Part shown: positions 1 through 8,191 of the stretch, piece by piece
How positions within the stretch are numbered: the first letter of the stretch is position 1
How the letters are laid out: each line of letters begins with the position of its first letter
Origin: Notospermus geniculatus
Lineage: Eukaryota > Nemertea > Pilidiophora > Heteronemertea > Lineidae
Assembly (NCBI GenBank): GCA_002633025.1
Contig: NMRB01001057.1
Location: 118,254 to 182,253 of the forward strand
DNA: 64,000 nucleotides
Reading direction: 5' to 3'
Position numbers and translations under genes: made by a program
Notes under the pieces: model-generated
Seen by the model: the letters and a program-made list of their open reading frames with translations, nothing else
The model's database searches: none
What the model was told of the DNA's origin: nothing

Positions 1-284
1 ACCCTTAATCCGTCAGAATCTATTGTTGTGGGGCGTCTCATATCGGGGGCATGACATTCTACGACACCGGTGTGAACGCGGAATAGTAGAACTCCAGGTG
101 GTATTGTCCTAGTGGATTAAGCTTGGAGAGGGATTTATGTCCCTAATCCTGACCATAAGCACAAAGTGTACAGTGGTGTGCAAAGATTAGAACACTTGCG
201 ATGAACTGGAAAACGAAGTATTATTTCAATGAAATGACTCCAATGTAGCCATGAAACCATCGTTTCTTTCATTAATGGAACCAG

Positions 285-505
285 GGTCGGATCCAGGGGG
301 GCGTGGGGGCGTACGCCCCCTATTTTTGGCACAGCAGTTATTTTTTTAGCAAGAAAAATTCAATCACATAAAAATTCGAGTTTTTTGCTCTCAGATGCCA
401 GGAGCACTTAAATTGTCAAATTTTTCTGGGGGATGACCCCCACACCCCCCGTTTGGGCTTCGCGCTCTCGGTGCCCACCATCTCCGTCGAGCTACGCCCC
501 CTTGT
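285..505. repeat. Interspersed repeat with G/C tracts
   Basis: A G-run followed by a short palindrome (gggggcgtacgccccc) near 305-320 and a second G/C-rich stretch at 428-505 flank an AT-rich centre. It looks like an interspersed repeat fragment lying in what is probably intron 1 of gene A. The family was not recognised. Confidence 0.4.
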
Positions 506-730
506 TCCAGAGACACCTGCATGATACCTTTGTCAGTTTCCTAGGAACATACTGCATTTTGGAAATGTTGAATAACTCTAAGGAAACTCTCTGGAATGAG
601 CTTCTGAGAGCGTGGAATAACACTGGGGTTGAAACTCTTAGAAAATACATAGACACAATGCCAGAAAGATGCGCTGCTGTGACTGCTGCCAAGGGGAGGG
701 GCATACTAAATATTAGAATAAAATGTAAAC

Positions 731-818
731 AAAAGGACTGGACTGATAAATTCTGATAAAAAAGGACTGGACTGGTAAATTCTCATAAAAAAGGACTGGA
801 CTGATAAACGCTCATAAA
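731..818. repeat. Three tandem units of about 28 bp
   Basis: The core aaggactggactgataaa recurs three times in a row with spacing near 28 bases. The open frame at 433-756 runs into this array and is judged a chance frame. Confidence 0.7.
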
Positions 819-828
819 AATTTCGCCA

Positions 829-880
829 CCAGGACCTGCTGTTTGCGGACGTGATAGCCACTAGACTATCAAGGCTCCTA
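829..880 (-). mobile_element. tRNA-derived SINE head fragment
   Basis: Read on the minus strand this matches the tRNA-like head of the SINE copies at 32471-32697 and 36880-37133, including a pol III A-box-like tagtctagtgg. Only the head is present. It ends about 55 bases before exon 2 of gene A. Confidence 0.55.
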
Positions 881-934
881 TGTCGTCGTCCTCACACATT
901 ACTAAAGTACATTGTGTATATTCACGTTTTGCAG

Positions 935-2234
935 CACATGGACGTTGGGGCGATTGGACATGCAGGGGGATTAACAAGTTTCGCCGAAGAGTAGACTGCA
1001 CAGTTAGTAAATGCACTTCCCAAAGAGAGAGAGCCGCTTGCCACGGAGGGAAGACAAACGGTAAGATGTCTGTAGAACTTGCCTACACCCAGCACATTTG
1101 TACAGGCTGCTCCCCCAATAGACAGATTGCCAAAGTCGGCCATGTTGGACCAAAAGGCAATAACAAACACTAAATGTACAGTGAATGTATACTATTGATG
1201 TACAGCATGTTTTAAAATGTGCAAAAACATAAAAGTTTGCCATAAAAATGTCTCAGATAACATAACCATCAGTTATAATACATTAATATGCACTGAGCCT
1301 TGGCTTACTTATGGTAAAATAGTAATTCAGAAAAGAAAAAAACAGACTTTTGTTGCTTAACCAACCTTGGGTCCAGGTTTGTGAATCATCATGATTCCAC
1401 ACTGTGGGATAGGACCAACACACCTGGAGCTGAGGTTTGGCATAAAAGGCACAGTAAAAGTAAAACTTTTTGTGGGAAATATCTGCAAACATTTGGGCCT
1501 GAGGAGGTGTTTATTTTGTAACTTTTCATGAGTTTTGTGTAAATTGCAGGTTTTAAAACATGCTGTATATCAATGGTGTACATTCACTGTACATTCAGTG
1601 TTTGTTATTGCCTTTTGGTCCAACATGGCCGACTTTGGCAATCTGTCTATGTATAAGGAATGGAAGTCCTGGAAATGTAGATGCAGCTCCACATGAAAGT
1701 TCTTCTGACACCAAATATAACAACGGTAGGCCGAGGAAACCAACAGAAACATAGGTCAAATCGAAAAAACAACAGAAAACAACACTCAGAAGACAATTTT
1801 AGGTCAAACCAAAGACGCTGGACAGATTGCCAAAGTCAGCCATGTTGGACTTAAAGGCAATAACAAACACTGAATGTACAGTGAATGTACACCATTGATG
1901 TACAGCCTGTTCTAAAACCTGCAAAAACACAAAAATTTGCTATGAAAATATGTCTCACATTCAACACGATATTGTAACATTTCATTAATAATATGAACTG
2001 CGCCTTGGCTTACTTTCGGCAAAATAGTAATTCAGAGAAATAAAAACAGACTTGGTTGACTCAACCTTGGGTCCAGGTATTATTTCTAAAATAATTAATT
2101 CCTAGTTTTATTTTCATTCAGAATTGGGACGCTGGACCCTATGGAGTCCCTGTAAATACCGCAGGCAGATGAAGGCACGTCCCTGTCCCACACCCCCTTG
2201 CCGAGGAGTAGACAAAATGGTGAAAACCTGCTAG
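935..2234 (+). CDS. Gene A: secreted two-TSR-like Cys-rich protein, exons 2-3 (5' part not in window)
   Basis: Exon 2 is 935-1060, after a ttttgcag acceptor and before a gtaaga donor. Exon 3 is 2122-2234, after attcag and ending in TAG. Joined, they encode about 79 residues with eight cysteines in two halves. Exon 2 reads HGRWGDWTC, then RRRVDC and two more Cys; exon 3 reads LGRWTLWSPC, then RPC, PPC and a C-terminal KTC. The W-x-x-W-x-C and R-x-R-x-x-C spacing resembles thrombospondin type-1 repeats shortened to four Cys each. Phase 1-1 flanking of exon 2 agrees with B and C. No signal-peptide exon is visible in 1-934; in B and C it lies about 870-900 bases upstream of exon 2, so here it should fall just outside the window. 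An intact frame in both exons argues against a pseudogene. Function is unknown; extracellular binding or defence is only inferred. Confidence 0.72.
1121..2080. mobile_element. Inverted/direct repeat complex in intron 2 of gene A
   Basis: A block starting gacagattgccaaagtc at 1121 recurs in direct orientation at 1822-2080 and in inverted orientation at about 1556-1650. The 1121-1650 part therefore looks like a foldback element of about 530 bp with arms near 90 bp, followed by a second half-copy of about 260 bp. Such structures explain most of the extra length of this intron. Confidence 0.65.
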
Positions 2235-2281
2235 GAGAAACTGCGATTCCTCCCGAATTATCTCTGTACATCTCTATGTGA

Positions 2282-2287
2282 AATAAA
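2282..2287 (+). promoter_or_regulatory. Polyadenylation signal of gene A
   Basis: AATAAA lies 48 bases after the stop codon, in a stretch (about 2264-2322) almost identical to the 3' UTR of gene B at 7155-7213. Confidence 0.7.
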
Positions 2288-2350
2288 TCAGCCATTTCAC
2301 TGAATTCTCTTTGTTTACGTATTTGTGTATGTATTAGGTTTTTCCATGCC

Positions 2351-2437
2351 ATAGCCAGTATTGGCCCTGTAGGAATGTAAGATACCAAGTCAAGCTACTC
2401 ATGTTCCTCACCTGAATGGGGTTTGTAGTTGCCCATA
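2351..2437 (-). mobile_element. SINE tail fragment downstream of gene A
   Basis: It matches the tail of the tRNA-derived SINE (tattggccctg, then agtcaagctactcatgttcc, as in 31221-31480) but lacks the tRNA head. Confidence 0.55.
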
Positions 2438-2548
2438 ACCAGCCTACAGGAATTTTTCAATTTTAACGGAAATTTCCCAGGTGTTCATAATGTTAGATAC
2501 ATATGTACATGTATTATAATTGTATTTATTAGGTCATATACATGTATT

Positions 2549-3547
2549 TTCACAAGCAAGCAAGCAGTCTATGTTGAATAAATTAATATTTGTCACTTTT
2601 CTATTGGCCTATCATGGGCTAGTAAGTATCCATAAAAGCAAGAATATATAAGAATATATACCGGTAAGTACATGTACTTCTTATATATTCTTGATAAAAG
2701 CTAACAAATACATTTACTTAAGATTTGCACAGCACTGTCCAATGTAAATGTACTGCAAAACTTGAAGTAAAAGCATTTGCTATCTTTTATGAATATCAGC
2801 CATGATAGTGCGGTTTTCGTTTATCTGACTTTTGTTTACTTATCTGATAGTGGAATTTGAATCTTACATTGTATGCAAACGTGCCTTTAACAAGAACTTA
2901 AATTTTCAACACACTGTTGAAAGCAACATGTTGAAAGCAGCTGAAAGACCGTGTTGAAAGGTGTTGAAAGGGGGTTTTAGACGGTTCAACAGGTTCCAAC
3001 AACGTTCAACAGCTTTCAACATTCAATACCTGTCAACAAATGTTGAACTGTGTAAACGGGCATTTACATCATTTGGCACACCCTGTTGTCAATAGCTACT
3101 CAAATGCCCACAAACAACCTGGACTGACGAATTTTTCTTTTTTTCCAGAAAATTTCGCAGCTGTTTATTTACGTTAAAACACCGCATACATTTTCATAAT
3201 CAAGTGAGTAGTCCCATGAATAAATTGAATATTTGTCACTTTTCTCGTGGTCTATGATAATGTCATTTTCGTTTGTTTGAATTTTGTTTACTACATATAT
3301 AAATTCATTCGTGATGATAATCACACTACAAGATGCATAAAGCAGGTGTAAAACTGAAGCCCCGTCTACACGGATCATACATTTGTTCAAAACATCATCA
3401 TACACAACCTGGACGAGTTATTCTTTAGGCCCTACATGTGTTTTCAGAACATTTCGCAGCTGTTTGTTTAGGTTAAACACGGCATACATTTTCATAAGCA
3501 AGTGAGCAGCCTCTGTTGAATAAATGAATATTTGTCATTTTTCTAGT
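2549..3547. repeat. Intergenic region A-B with three dispersed direct repeats
   Basis: A block of about 55 bases containing ctgttgaataaatgaatatt and tttgtcacttttct recurs at about 2549-2606, 3190-3246 and 3491-3547. The stretch 2905-3050 also holds many gttgaaag / ctttcaac words that form an imperfect inverted repeat. No coding signal is seen. Confidence 0.55.
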
Positions 3548-3550
3548 GGG

Positions 3551-3729
3551 ATATGAAATAGAAATCGGGTTTCAAAGGTGAAAGACATTGCTTCCTACCA
3601 GACCAGAACCCACGGACCCTCGCATGAGGCATCAATCGCCAGCACGCCTTAACCACTAGGCCAAATCCCCATCTTCAAAAAAGATGGTTCAATGGCCTAT
3701 GTTAAACGAGGCGTCAATCAGTACCAGTG
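3551..3729 (-). mobile_element. tRNA-derived SINE, second family
   Basis: It is nearly the same as the inserted element at 57834-58058. On the minus strand an A-box-like tggcctagtgg is followed by a decayed B-box region around gtgggttctggtctgg. The shared end reads atatgaaatagaaatcgg. It is older than the 57.8 kb copy, whose B box is intact. Confidence 0.65.
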
Positions 3730-3756
3730 GTACACTAGTGGTATATCATATGATAT

Positions 3757-4151
3757 AGAGAGGTTGCGCAGCTTTCCAACTCCGACACCAGCTTCAACAG
3801 AATGAATTGCAGTCCGCTGTAGACATCCTTGATAAAAACGATTTGATAGACGTTTGCAGATCGTAAAATGCCATAACTTTGTGGCAGAATAATCTATTGA
3901 CTCGTAATCGGAAGTGGACGTAAATCGCAAATATTATAGTCGTGTTTCAAGTCGTAACGACTAGGATTACGACTTCAATATTCATTATTTATCCGCACTT
4001 CATATTTAGGCCAAATTTCTCTGCCTTCAGTTTATGGTGTTTGACGAATATTGAAAACTTCTATCAAATCGTTTTTATCAAGGATGTCCATAGCGGACTG
4101 CAATTCATTCTCCTAGTTCAAGTCGGAGTCGGAAAGCTGCGCAACCTCTCT
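3757..4151. mobile_element. Foldback MITE, about 395 bp
   Basis: The left arm begins agagaggttgcgcagctttc and the right arm ends with its reverse complement gaaagctgcgcaacctctct. Complementarity continues for about 90 bases per arm. No internal coding frame is credible; the two open frames at 3718-3930 and 3942-4193 lie in the arms. Confidence 0.8.
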
Positions 4152-4950
4152 GTTGCCTTTTTCATTTCTCTAAGTTGTGTTTACGTTGTCTGAGAGTGAA
4201 ATTTGAATCTTATGTAATTATTTATATTATATAAATATTTCTGCTTCATTTTGATAACTCCAGTCATAGGTTTTGCAGGCTTACCATTTACGATTACGAT
4301 TTAACGACCTCATGACGTCATTACAGAGGGCGTGACGCGATGGTGCCATCATCTGACGTGAGGCTTCCCCTGTATTGTAAGACTTTGTCGATATATCCCA
4401 TGTTTGGCCAGCCCTCGAGCTCAAAGTCACGTAGGTCCGACAATTTATTTACAGTCATCATAGCAACTCGGATATTTACCCATTAGGGCAAGCAAAAAAT
4501 CGTTAGTTTATCGTCCTTCGCCCGCGCAATTTTCAGCGCCGTGAAGAAATGTTTTTTATTTTTTATCACTTTGAATTTCGCGCCGCGCCGCCAAGCGGTA
4601 GATCTGTAAACAACAGTTTCCAAAGCGTGCTCTGTGCATTTTCAGCGCTTTTGTGACAAAATCCAGTCTTAGAGGGTCGGGGTGGTGACATAACATGCTC
4701 AGGAGGAGCTGATTTTGTAGTTTCTTCGTACCAAAGTAAAATAAAAAATAAAAATAAAAAGTGCCCCCTTGTCTATTTTCAAGAACCACTCGGACGATAA
4801 ACGGCACGCGGGTTCCTCGTTGTAATCGTAAATGTAAAACGTAAGCTTGCTAAACCTCCCTATAGTATCTCAAACGTGACTTTTAATTACCAGCAACTCA
4901 CATTTTTAACACCTGCTGAAGTAAGGGTAATTTTCCACTGGCAAGAAAAA
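4152..4950. other. Upstream region of gene B, no feature seen
   Basis: I see no exon, SINE or foldback here. The minus frame at 4556-4807 has no recognisable domain. The last 100 bases lead directly into the TATA box of gene B. Confidence 0.4.
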
Positions 4951-4956
4951 AAGTTT

Positions 4957-4966
4957 TATATAAAAG
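4957..4966 (+). promoter_or_regulatory. TATA box of gene B
   Basis: TATATAAAAG lies 46-55 bases before the chosen ATG at 5012. Transcription would be expected to begin near 4985-4992, giving a very short leader. That leader may contain a second ATG at 4992 whose seven-codon frame ends in a TGA overlapping the main ATG. Confidence 0.65.
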
Positions 4967-5011
4967 CCTTCGGCAGCGACCTTATTTTTAGATGAAGTTC
5001 AGTCTGACAAA

Positions 5012-7107
5012 ATGAAGCTGCTGATTGTACTCGCTCTTTTCGTTGCTGCCTGCGTTGCTTCTGAACCAGGTTGGATGAAGAAGCTACGTGAGTATTGCAT
5101 TGTTTTGTGTTCGATTTTTCCATTTTGCAAAACATTATTGGCCCTGGTGCGTATGGAAGAGGCCATCTCAAGCTACTCGATGTTCCTCACTTGAATGGTG
5201 TTTTTACCGGCCCTTACACTAGTTTCCAGGCGACCGGCCTTGCGACCACAGCAGCGACTGAACTTATTTTTAGTTTTTTTAGTTTTTGTTGACTCGTTTG
5301 CGACAAATGCTTCCTTGGAAGATCAGTGATGTCGTGGATGACATCACTGATCGACCTCAAAGGTAATTATCGCATGCGATGTAGTAGTCGCATCCGTAGT
5401 CGCCCCCATTTTAGTCGCACGTGTGCGCCATGCTTTAAGGGCTCCGCAGACTGGCGATTTTTCGAGCGATTTTCTAGGCGACCGGCCTTGCGACCACAGA
5501 GGCGACTGAACATATTTTTAGTTTTTTTAGTATTTGTTGACTCGTTTGTGACAAATGCTTCCTTGGAAGATGAGTGATGTCGTGGATGACATCATTGATC
5601 GACCTCAAAGGTAATTATCGCAGGCGACGTAGTAGTCGCATCGGCAGTCGCCCCTATTTTAGTCGCCAGTGTGCGGAGCCCTTTAGACTTTCAAGGATCC
5701 TCTGTCGCCGCCCTCTCACAAATTCAGGGTTTCGCCTGGATTTTCAAGGAGGGGGAGAAAAAACATTTCCCAAAAAAATTTGGAAAAAAAATTTCAATTT
5801 TTTTTCCCCGTTTTTTGTTGACAATGGCCTCCAGCGTCATTTTTACACTCCAAAATGCAAAATTAGTCTTCCTTCTGCATGAACATTTCATTTGAAATGT
5901 GAGAAATTTAAGAAAAACACTACTGAAGTGACTTGAAGTTTTTGAGGAGGGGATCATCCCCCTCTGCACACATTGCTATTTTGCAGCACACGGAGAATGG
6001 GGCAAGTGGAAATGCGAAGGGGTTGGGAAGTACCGCGATAGAGTAGACTGCACACCTGATGGCCACTGCACTTCCAAAACGGAGTTAGGTGCATGCAAGG
6101 CAGGAGCGACGATAAACGGTAAGATGTCTGTAGAACTTGCCTACACCCAGCACATTTGTACACACTGCTCTCCCAGGGTCCTGGGAAAGAAGGTCCCATT
6201 GGGAGACTTTCCTGCCGTCAGAGGCCACCACAATTCAGCGGTCCTTGGACGTCCCGAAATTTGACGTCACAGAGAGGAAGTGCACGCCATGACGTCATCC
6301 ATAATGACGCGGATACCATGGCTTACGTCTTTGACGTCACTTTGTGACGTTTTAGGACCGCTAGCTGGCGGCCTCTAACGGCAGGAAAGTCTACCATTGC
6401 AATCGGGAAGATGTAGCTCCACATCAGAGGTTTCTTGTCAAGTGTAACATCTGTGAGTGTTTCTGTAGCTCAGTGTTCCCCAACAATAGACGCGGCCTAG
6501 AATAGTTACATTTTGGTTCCCGAAGGTACCGCTAGAGAGTGCTGTCAAATGGTAGCTTCGGTAACGGCCGCCATTTTGGCCGGCAGAAAACTGACGACGC
6601 TACGTCATTGCCGCGAAAACTGGATCACATGATCATCGACCGTTACTCAAAATTCCATACCCGTGGATGATCATGTGATCCAGTTTTCGCGGCAATGACG
6701 TAGCGCCGTCAGTTTTCTGCCGGCCAAAATGGCGGCCGTTACCGAAGCTACCATTTGACAGCACTCTCTAGCGGTAGCTTCGGGAACCAAAATGGAATAG
6801 TTATTGTTGGGTTAGTTGCCGCTTAATCCGCCAGGAGGGAAACAATAAGAAAAGCACAGAAAAACACAGAAATACGGGGAACACTGACCGACGTTACACC
6901 GGTGAAATGCCCATTGTGAGCTTGTGAATCATACAATACTGCTGTATTATTTCTAAAATAAATAATTCCTAGTTTTATTTTCATTCAGAATTCGGTCCCT
7001 GGAAACCGGCCAAATGGGGTCCCTGTCGCGGGGGCGGTCAGACAATGTCCCGTCACTGTAAAAAACGCCCTTGCTCAGGAGTCTTCCACAAATTTAGAAC
7101 CTGCTAG
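5012..7107 (+). CDS. Gene B: secreted two-TSR-like Cys-rich protein
   Basis: Exons are 5012-5087, 5987-6118 and 6989-7107; both introns are GT-AG and phase 1. The product is 108 residues. Residues 1-17 are a signal peptide (MKLLIVLALFVAACVAS), then EPGWMKKL. Exon 2 forms module 1 (W-G-K-W-K-C, R-D-R-V-D-C, two further Cys); exon 3 forms module 2 (PWKPAKWGPC, R-H-C, R-P-C, final R-T-C). Eight mature Cys, five Trp and a hand-counted net charge near +10 suggest a compact, disulfide-bonded, cationic secreted protein. Each module resembles a shortened thrombospondin type-1 repeat; W-x-x-W could be C-mannosylated. The ATG was chosen for the signal peptide, an A at -3 and the upstream TATA box. It could be an antimicrobial or matrix-binding factor or a ligand; none is shown. 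Confidence 0.86.
5134..5216 (-). mobile_element. SINE tail fragment in intron 1 of gene B
   Basis: It contains the SINE tail words attattggccctgg, gaggccatctcaagctactc and tgttcctcactt. It starts about 46 bases after the exon 1 donor. Confidence 0.55.
5228..5695. repeat. Two tandem units of about 248 bp in intron 1 of gene B
   Basis: Unit 1 starts at aggcgaccggccttgcgacc near 5228 and unit 2 with the same words at 5476. Both continue through tgatgtcgtggatgacatca and gtagtagtcgcat. Identity is high except for the end of unit 1. Confidence 0.8.
6204..6392. mobile_element. Foldback MITE in intron 2 of gene B
   Basis: The ends are agactttcctgccgtcagag and its near complement ctctaacggcaggaaagtct, with further pairing of agcggtcct and aggaccgct. 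The centre contains several TGACGTCA-like words. Size is 189 bp. Confidence 0.8.
6479..6811. mobile_element. Near-perfect palindrome of 333 bp in intron 2 of gene B
   Basis: Outer ends are cccaacaata and tattgttggg. The arms from about 6511 and back from 6795 pair almost base for base, including gccattttggccggcagaaa and its complement, and meet near 6650. A fragment with gtggcttcgggaaccaaaatg recurs inside the element at 25536-25951. Confidence 0.85.
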
Positions 7108-7172
7108 GAAAAAGTGTGTTTCCTCCCCGGTTTCCTCCTGAATCACATGTAGCTGTGTACATCTCTATGTGA

Positions 7173-7178
7173 AATAAA
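7173..7178 (+). promoter_or_regulatory. Polyadenylation signal of gene B
   Basis: AATAAA lies 66 bases after the stop codon. The surrounding 59 bases match gene A with one difference. Confidence 0.7.
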
Positions 7179-7213
7179 TCAGCCATTTCACTGAATTCTC
7201 TTTGTTCACGTAT

Positions 7214-8120
7214 TTTTTGTTTTAGGGTCGCGATCCCAACATAGCTCATGGTATGTTGGAACCGGGAACCAGTCTATCCTCTGTGACGTCAGACACACAG
7301 AATTCTGTGTGTGAGGTCAAGGTCAAACGAGGCCGATACCGAACTCTTCTGCGCCTAGCGGTGAGTTCGGGAACCAAACTACACGCTGCTCTGCCAGTGT
7401 TTAAAGGTGACGTGTACGAACAAAAGCCCCCATACGACGAGCAAGAGGATTGCAAACACCTCAAACGAAGGCTCAGAACATGATAGACCCCCACGAGGCC
7501 AGGAGTGCGCCACCTTGTTTGCCACCCGGACTTTTAGATTGGTGTAAGCGCAAAAAACTCGGCAATTACTAGTACCAAACCCGGCTACAAGAGGCGCGGT
7601 AAGATTCGAAACAGCGGCTGGGTGACCGACACTACAGCCGGTCACGAACAATGTAAATTTCTGATATTCTTAACTAGGGAAATTTGTGACAAAACATAAA
7701 AGGCAGATGCACGTTCGCATTAACTTCTCTGAAATTATACAAACCACGAACTGTCCTTATTTAAAACAAATATTGCTCAACAAATACTAACAACTTTTCA
7801 TATCCAGGCCCAGGTTATCAATGTTAAAGGGGCCCTAGATGCAGCTTTTTATCAGTCTGCTGTTTTTACAGAAATGACTCCACAGGTGGCGCCAGCAGCC
7901 GAGATACAATGAATTTGGACCCAAATGTTGACATGTAATGCGTAATGCTTGCATTTTATGTCACAGTTCGATCCTCACACCACATATTTGGAAGAATAGC
8001 CATATCAAGATGTCTATTAGGTGGTACGTCTAGTGGACCTTTAAGATCCCTTTCCATGACCAGCACACCTGTTCCAACATTTCAAAATGACCAACTAGAG
8101 AATTAGAACGGGAATCACAT
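7214..8120. other. Intergenic region between genes B and C
   Basis: No exon or repeat is convincing. A short perfect palindrome, acacacagaattctgtgtgt, sits near 7290-7309, next to a CRE-like TGACGTCA near 7283-7290. Overlapping frames on both strands at 7246-7494 share this palindrome and look like chance frames. Confidence 0.35.
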
Positions 8121-8130
8121 TTTAGATGCT

Positions 8131-8137
8131 TATAAAA
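8131..8137 (+). promoter_or_regulatory. TATA box of gene C
   Basis: TATAAAA lies 61 bases before the ATG at 8192, so a start site near 8160 and a leader of about 30 bases are expected. An in-frame ATG at 8126 lies upstream of the TATA box and is not used as the start. Confidence 0.7.
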
Positions 8138-8191
8138 GCTGCTGTTTCTAATTCTGCGATTACAACGTTGAGGAAGGTTAAGCCAGGCGTC

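Noticed and set aside
433-756. 107-residue plus frame
   Set aside because: It runs through a G/C-tract repeat and a tandem 28-bp array, has no domain, and lies in probable intron sequence of gene A.
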